DNA from: a bacterium
GTDB taxonomy: Bacteria; Patescibacteria; Paceibacteria; UBA9973; UBA6065
Assembly: GCA_030680695.1 (NCBI GenBank)
Contig: JAUXUT010000027.1
Coordinates: 1-8,312 of the forward strand
Direction: 5' to 3'
DNA: 8,312 nucleotides
The notes beneath the pieces are model-generated. The model was not told the DNA's origin. It saw nothing but the letters and a program-made list of their open reading frames with translations, and did no database searches. Both the position numbers and the translations under genes were made by a program. Positions 6,157 to 8,312 of this stretch are shown here, piece after piece; the stretch's first letter is position 1, and every line of letters begins with the position of its first letter.

Positions 6157-6407
6157 AAAAGGAATACGATTTTAGCAAAGGCAAACGCGGCGCAGTTGTC
6201 CCTGCGCCAAAGGGAAAAACCCGCATCACCATCCGCATCGACGATGATATTTTGGATTGGTTCCGCAATCAAGTTGAAGAATCTGGTGGTGGGAATTATC
6301 AGACCTTGATCAACCATGCCTTGCGCGAATATATAATGAATCAACAAGAACCGATTGAGGTTATTCTTAGGCGTGTCGTTCGGGAAGAGTTAACAGCGGC
6401 GAGATAA
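6153..6407 (+). CDS. brnA: BrnA-family antitoxin
   Basis: This 84-residue protein pairs with BrnT. The basic N-terminus (KGKRGAVVPAPKGKTR, 9-24) leads into a ribbon-helix-helix-like DNA-binding core: strand ITIRID (25-30), helix DDDILDWFRNQVEE (30-43), a glycine turn (45-47) and a second helix, NYQTLINHALREYI (48-61). That pattern is typical of BrnA/CopG-type antitoxins, which neutralise the toxin and repress their own promoter. The C-terminal helix (about 66-84) is the likely toxin-binding or dimerisation part. The start is supported by GAGGAA (6142-6147), five bases upstream and inside brnT, and by the four-base overlap, which implies coupled translation. A strong terminator follows eight bases after the stop codon. 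Confidence 0.9.
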   Translation: MKKEYDFSKGKRGAVVPAPKGKTRITIRIDDDILDWFRNQVEESGGGNYQTLINHALREYIMNQQEPIEVILRRVVREELTAAR

Positions 6408-6414
6408 CAAGAGA

Positions 6415-6441
6415 ACACTGGGATGAATGTCCCAGTGTTTT
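6415..6441 (+). terminator. Rho-independent terminator, copy 2 (end of brnTA)
   Basis: The stem (6415-6423 with 6430-6438) and loop are the same as at 5792-5815, followed by a short T-run (6438-6441). It begins eight bases after the brnA stop, so it should end the brnTA message. With its left flank it forms the second copy of the 38-bp repeat (6404-6441), which includes the brnA stop codon. Confidence 0.85.
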
Positions 6442-6478
6442 GATTTAAAAAACTGATCCTAAACCTACAAAACTGTAT

Positions 6479-6507
6479 TTGACTAGACAACTATTATTGT
6501 GTAAAAT
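6479..6507 (+). promoter_or_regulatory. Sigma-70-like promoter of purL, apparently leaderless
   Basis: TTGACT (6479-6484), a 17-bp spacer and TAAAAT (6502-6507) match five of six bases at each box. The ATG at 6517 begins nine bases after the -10 box, so transcription should start at or within a few bases of it. No Shine-Dalgarno is present. No purine riboswitch or leader fits between promoter and gene. Confidence 0.65.
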
Positions 6508-6516
6508 CCCGAACCT

Positions 6517-8312
6517 ATGACCATCCATCGATTCATTACCCACTTCCTCCAAAAGGACCCGCGCGCCGCAGACATCCTTTCGTCTGCCCGCGCCCTCGGA
6601 TTTCACCAGGTACAAAGGGTGGAGTGTCAGGACCTCTACTTCATCGAGAGCCAATTGCCGCAGGAAGAATTGCAACAATTGGCTCTCGAACTTTTAAGCG
6701 ACCCTGTCACTCAAACGATCACATGGGATGAAATTCCCGCGCCTCTTTCTGACCTCGAAGCGGATACGGTTATTCTGGAAGTTTCCCTCCGTCCCGGCGT
6801 CACCGACCCCGTCGCCCACGAAATCGTCCGCGCCGCCCATGAGTTGGGACTGGACGGAGTCCACCGCGCCGCCACAGGTCAACGCTTCATCCTCCACTTC
6901 GACGAATCCGTTTCCAAGCATCCGCTGTCCGCTTCAAAATCCGCTTTAGACTTGGCGCAAAAATTACTGACAAACCCAGTCATCCAACACTGGAAGATCG
7001 GACACATCGAACCCTCTTTCCCCGAAGAAATCGAACCCAGCGGAACGGTCGAAACCATCCCCATCCGCAATTTGTCAAACGACGAACTCCTCACCCTCTC
7101 AAAAGACCGCCGCGCCGCGCTCGACCTGGCGGAAATGCAAGCCATCCAAAATTATTTCGTCAAAGAACAGCGCGACCCCACGGACGTTGAATTCGAGACC
7201 ATCGCCCAAACCTGGAGCGAGCATTGTGTGCATAAGACGTTCAAGGCAAGGATAGAGATCAGAGATCAGAGATCAGGGAATAGTAACCAATCCCAAATCT
7301 CCAGTCTCGATTCCCTCATTAAAACCTACCTCAAGTCTGCCACCGACAAGATCAACGCACCCTGGGTCATCTCTGCTTTCGTGGACAACGCAGGCATCAT
7401 TGCATTCGACGACGAATACGAAGTCTCTTTCAAGGTGGAGACGCACAACCACCCGTCAGCGGTGGAGCCGTTTGGAGGCGCGAACACAGGCGTCGGCGGA
7501 GTCATACGCGATATTCTCGGCGTCTCCGCTAAACCGATCGCAAATACAGACATCCTGTGTTTCGGTCCGCAGGATCTAAATCCAAAATCATTGCCTGAAG
7601 GCGTCTTGCATCCGCGCCGCATTCAATCGGGAGTTGTCGCGGGCGTGCAGGATTATGGCAACAAGATCGGCATCCCAACCGTCAACGGCGCAATCTTGTA
7701 CGACGAAGGCTACACGGCAAATCCATTAGTCTTTTGCGGATGCGTCGGCATCGCACCGAAAGGAAAGCATAAAAAGAATCCGCAAATCGGAGATCGCGTC
7801 ATCGTCCTCGGCGGGCGCACGGGACGCGACGGCTTGCGCGGCGCGACCTTCTCCTCGATGACGATGGATGCGCAGACGGGCGAAGTCTCTGGCGCATCGG
7901 TTCAGATTGGCGACCCCATCACCGAAAAAGGCTTGATCGATGTCATCGTCCGCGCCCGCGACCTGGGTTTGTACAACGACATCACCGATTGCGGCGCGGG
8001 CGGACTCTCCTCCGCCGTTGGTGAGATGGCATCCAAACTCGGCTGTGATGTGGAGTTGACCAACGTCCGCTTGAAATACCCTGGTCTCGCCCCGTGGGAA
8101 ATCTGGCTTTCCGAAGCCCAGGAACGCATGGTATTGGCAGTTGCGCCAGAAAATATTTCCGCTTTGCAAACCCTGTGCGACACCTTCGACACCGAACTGA
8201 CCGATATAGGCAAATTTACAGGCGAAGGTCGACTTGTTGTTCGTTATGGTGGAAAAACCGTCGTGGATATGGATAACGAGTTTTTACATGATGGAATTCC
8301 GCAGAGACAGTT
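6517..8312 (+). CDS. purL: Phosphoribosylformylglycinamidine synthase with two fused N-terminal PurS-like domains (partial, runs off right edge)
   Basis: An uninterrupted frame of 598 codons runs off the right edge. The enzyme makes FGAM from FGAR, ATP and ammonia (step four of purine synthesis) in the cytoplasm. Residues about 1-75 look like a degenerate PurS domain. Residues about 84-130 are a clear one (VILEVSLRPGVTDPVAHEIV, then a GQRFILHF strand). A linker helix (about 186-228) precedes the PurL core, with TWSEHCVHKTF (232-242), the metal/ATP-site motif VETHNHPSAVEPFGGA (307-322), TGVGGVIRDILG (324-335), the glycine-rich GDRVIVLGGRTGRDG (425-439) and DITDCGAGGLSSA (488-500). B. subtilis-type enzymes have PurS as a separate protein; tandem-PurS fusions of roughly 950-1000 residues occur in some phyla. 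A 7-bp triplicate repeat (7254-7274) falls in a variable loop. GC-rich codon use contrasts with all genes to its left except brnTA. The ATG at 6517 fits the promoter and the first PurS strand. Confidence 0.9.
   Translation, partial: MTIHRFITHFLQKDPRAADILSSARALGFHQVQRVECQDLYFIESQLPQEELQQLALELLSDPVTQTITWDEIPAPLSDLEADTVILEVSLRPGVTDPVAHEIVRAAHELGLDGVHRAATGQRFILHFDESVSKHPLSASKSALDLAQKLLTNPVIQHWKIGHIEPSFPEEIEPSGTVETIPIRNLSNDELLTLSKDRRAALDLAEMQAIQNYFVKEQRDPTDVEFETIAQTWSEHCVHKTFKARIEIRDQRSGNSNQSQISSLDSLIKTYLKSATDKINAPWVISAFVDNAGIIAFDDEYEVSFKVETHNHPSAVEPFGGANTGVGGVIRDILGVSAKPIANTDILCFGPQDLNPKSLPEGVLHPRRIQSGVVAGVQDYGNKIGIPTVNGAILYDEGYTANPLVFCGCVGIAPKGKHKKNPQIGDRVIVLGGRTGRDGLRGATFSSMTMDAQTGEVSGASVQIGDPITEKGLIDVIVRARDLGLYNDITDCGAGGLSSAVGEMASKLGCDVELTNVRLKYPGLAPWEIWLSEAQERMVLAVAPENISALQTLCDTFDTELTDIGKFTGEGRLVVRYGGKTVVDMDNEFLHDGIPQRQ
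7254..7274 (+). repeat. Three perfect tandem copies of a 7-bp unit inside purL
   Basis: AGAGATC is repeated three times without interruption. Twenty-one bases preserve the frame and encode part of a polar loop (residues 246-253, IEIRDQRS) between the SEHC and HNHPS motifs. The unit adds residues in a region where the family varies in length, so it is probably tolerated rather than functional. Confidence 0.7.

Noticed and set aside
6084..6347. Reverse-strand frame of 87 codons opposite brnTA
   Set aside because: It is a shadow of two well-supported genes, with no ribosome site or family similarity.
7726..8213. Overlapping reverse-strand open frames of 147 and 103 codons
   Set aside because: They lie fully inside purL on the opposite strand, show no family motifs, and arise from GC-rich codon structure.
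1..8312. CRISPR arrays, insertion sequences, rRNA or tRNA genes
   Set aside because: No regularly spaced repeats, transposase motifs, terminal inverted repeats with target duplications, or conserved RNA-gene boxes were seen.

Overview
The window looks like a bacterial chromosome segment in which an AT-rich defence or accessory island abuts a GC-richer housekeeping gene. The tandem-PurS/PurL fusion at the right end, its codon use and the two apparently leaderless promoters suggest Chloroflexota (Anaerolineae-like). That assignment is an inference from memory, not a database result.

Layout. Positions 1-249 (minus) hold the N-terminal 83 residues of a DUF3800-type protein that runs off the left edge. 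A 149-bp divergent spacer with a perfect 15-bp palindrome separates it from a tight two-gene operon (399-3081): a 79-residue helical protein and an 813-residue SMC/Rad50-like ABC ATPase with a CPxC hook-like motif and a C-terminal helical plus Cys/His tail. At 3102-3230 lies a 42-codon fragment matching the N-terminus of DpnI-family restriction enzymes. A second pair follows (3361-5570): a TIR-domain protein and a protein with two membrane segments and coiled coils. A second, more decayed DpnI-like remnant (about 5603-5701) lies just after it, so the TIR pair is bracketed by two divergent relics of the same gene segment.

Positions 5571-5886 are non-coding: the second relic, a structured hairpin cluster and a rho-independent terminator. 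Then comes a BrnT/BrnA type II toxin-antitoxin pair (5887-6407), followed by a nearly identical copy of that terminator. Finally, purL (6517 to the right edge) starts under a good sigma-70-like promoter and codes for an FGAM synthase with two N-terminal PurS-like domains.

How the parts may work together. The ATPase operon, the TIR/membrane pair, the DUF3800 protein, BrnTA and the restriction-enzyme relics together are typical of a defence island with cassette turnover. The TIR protein plus membrane partner is the best candidate for an abortive-infection unit: NAD+ consumption or signalling coupled to a membrane protein. The small protein plus ATPase is a candidate DNA-sensing unit. Neither pair matches a named system I can identify with confidence.
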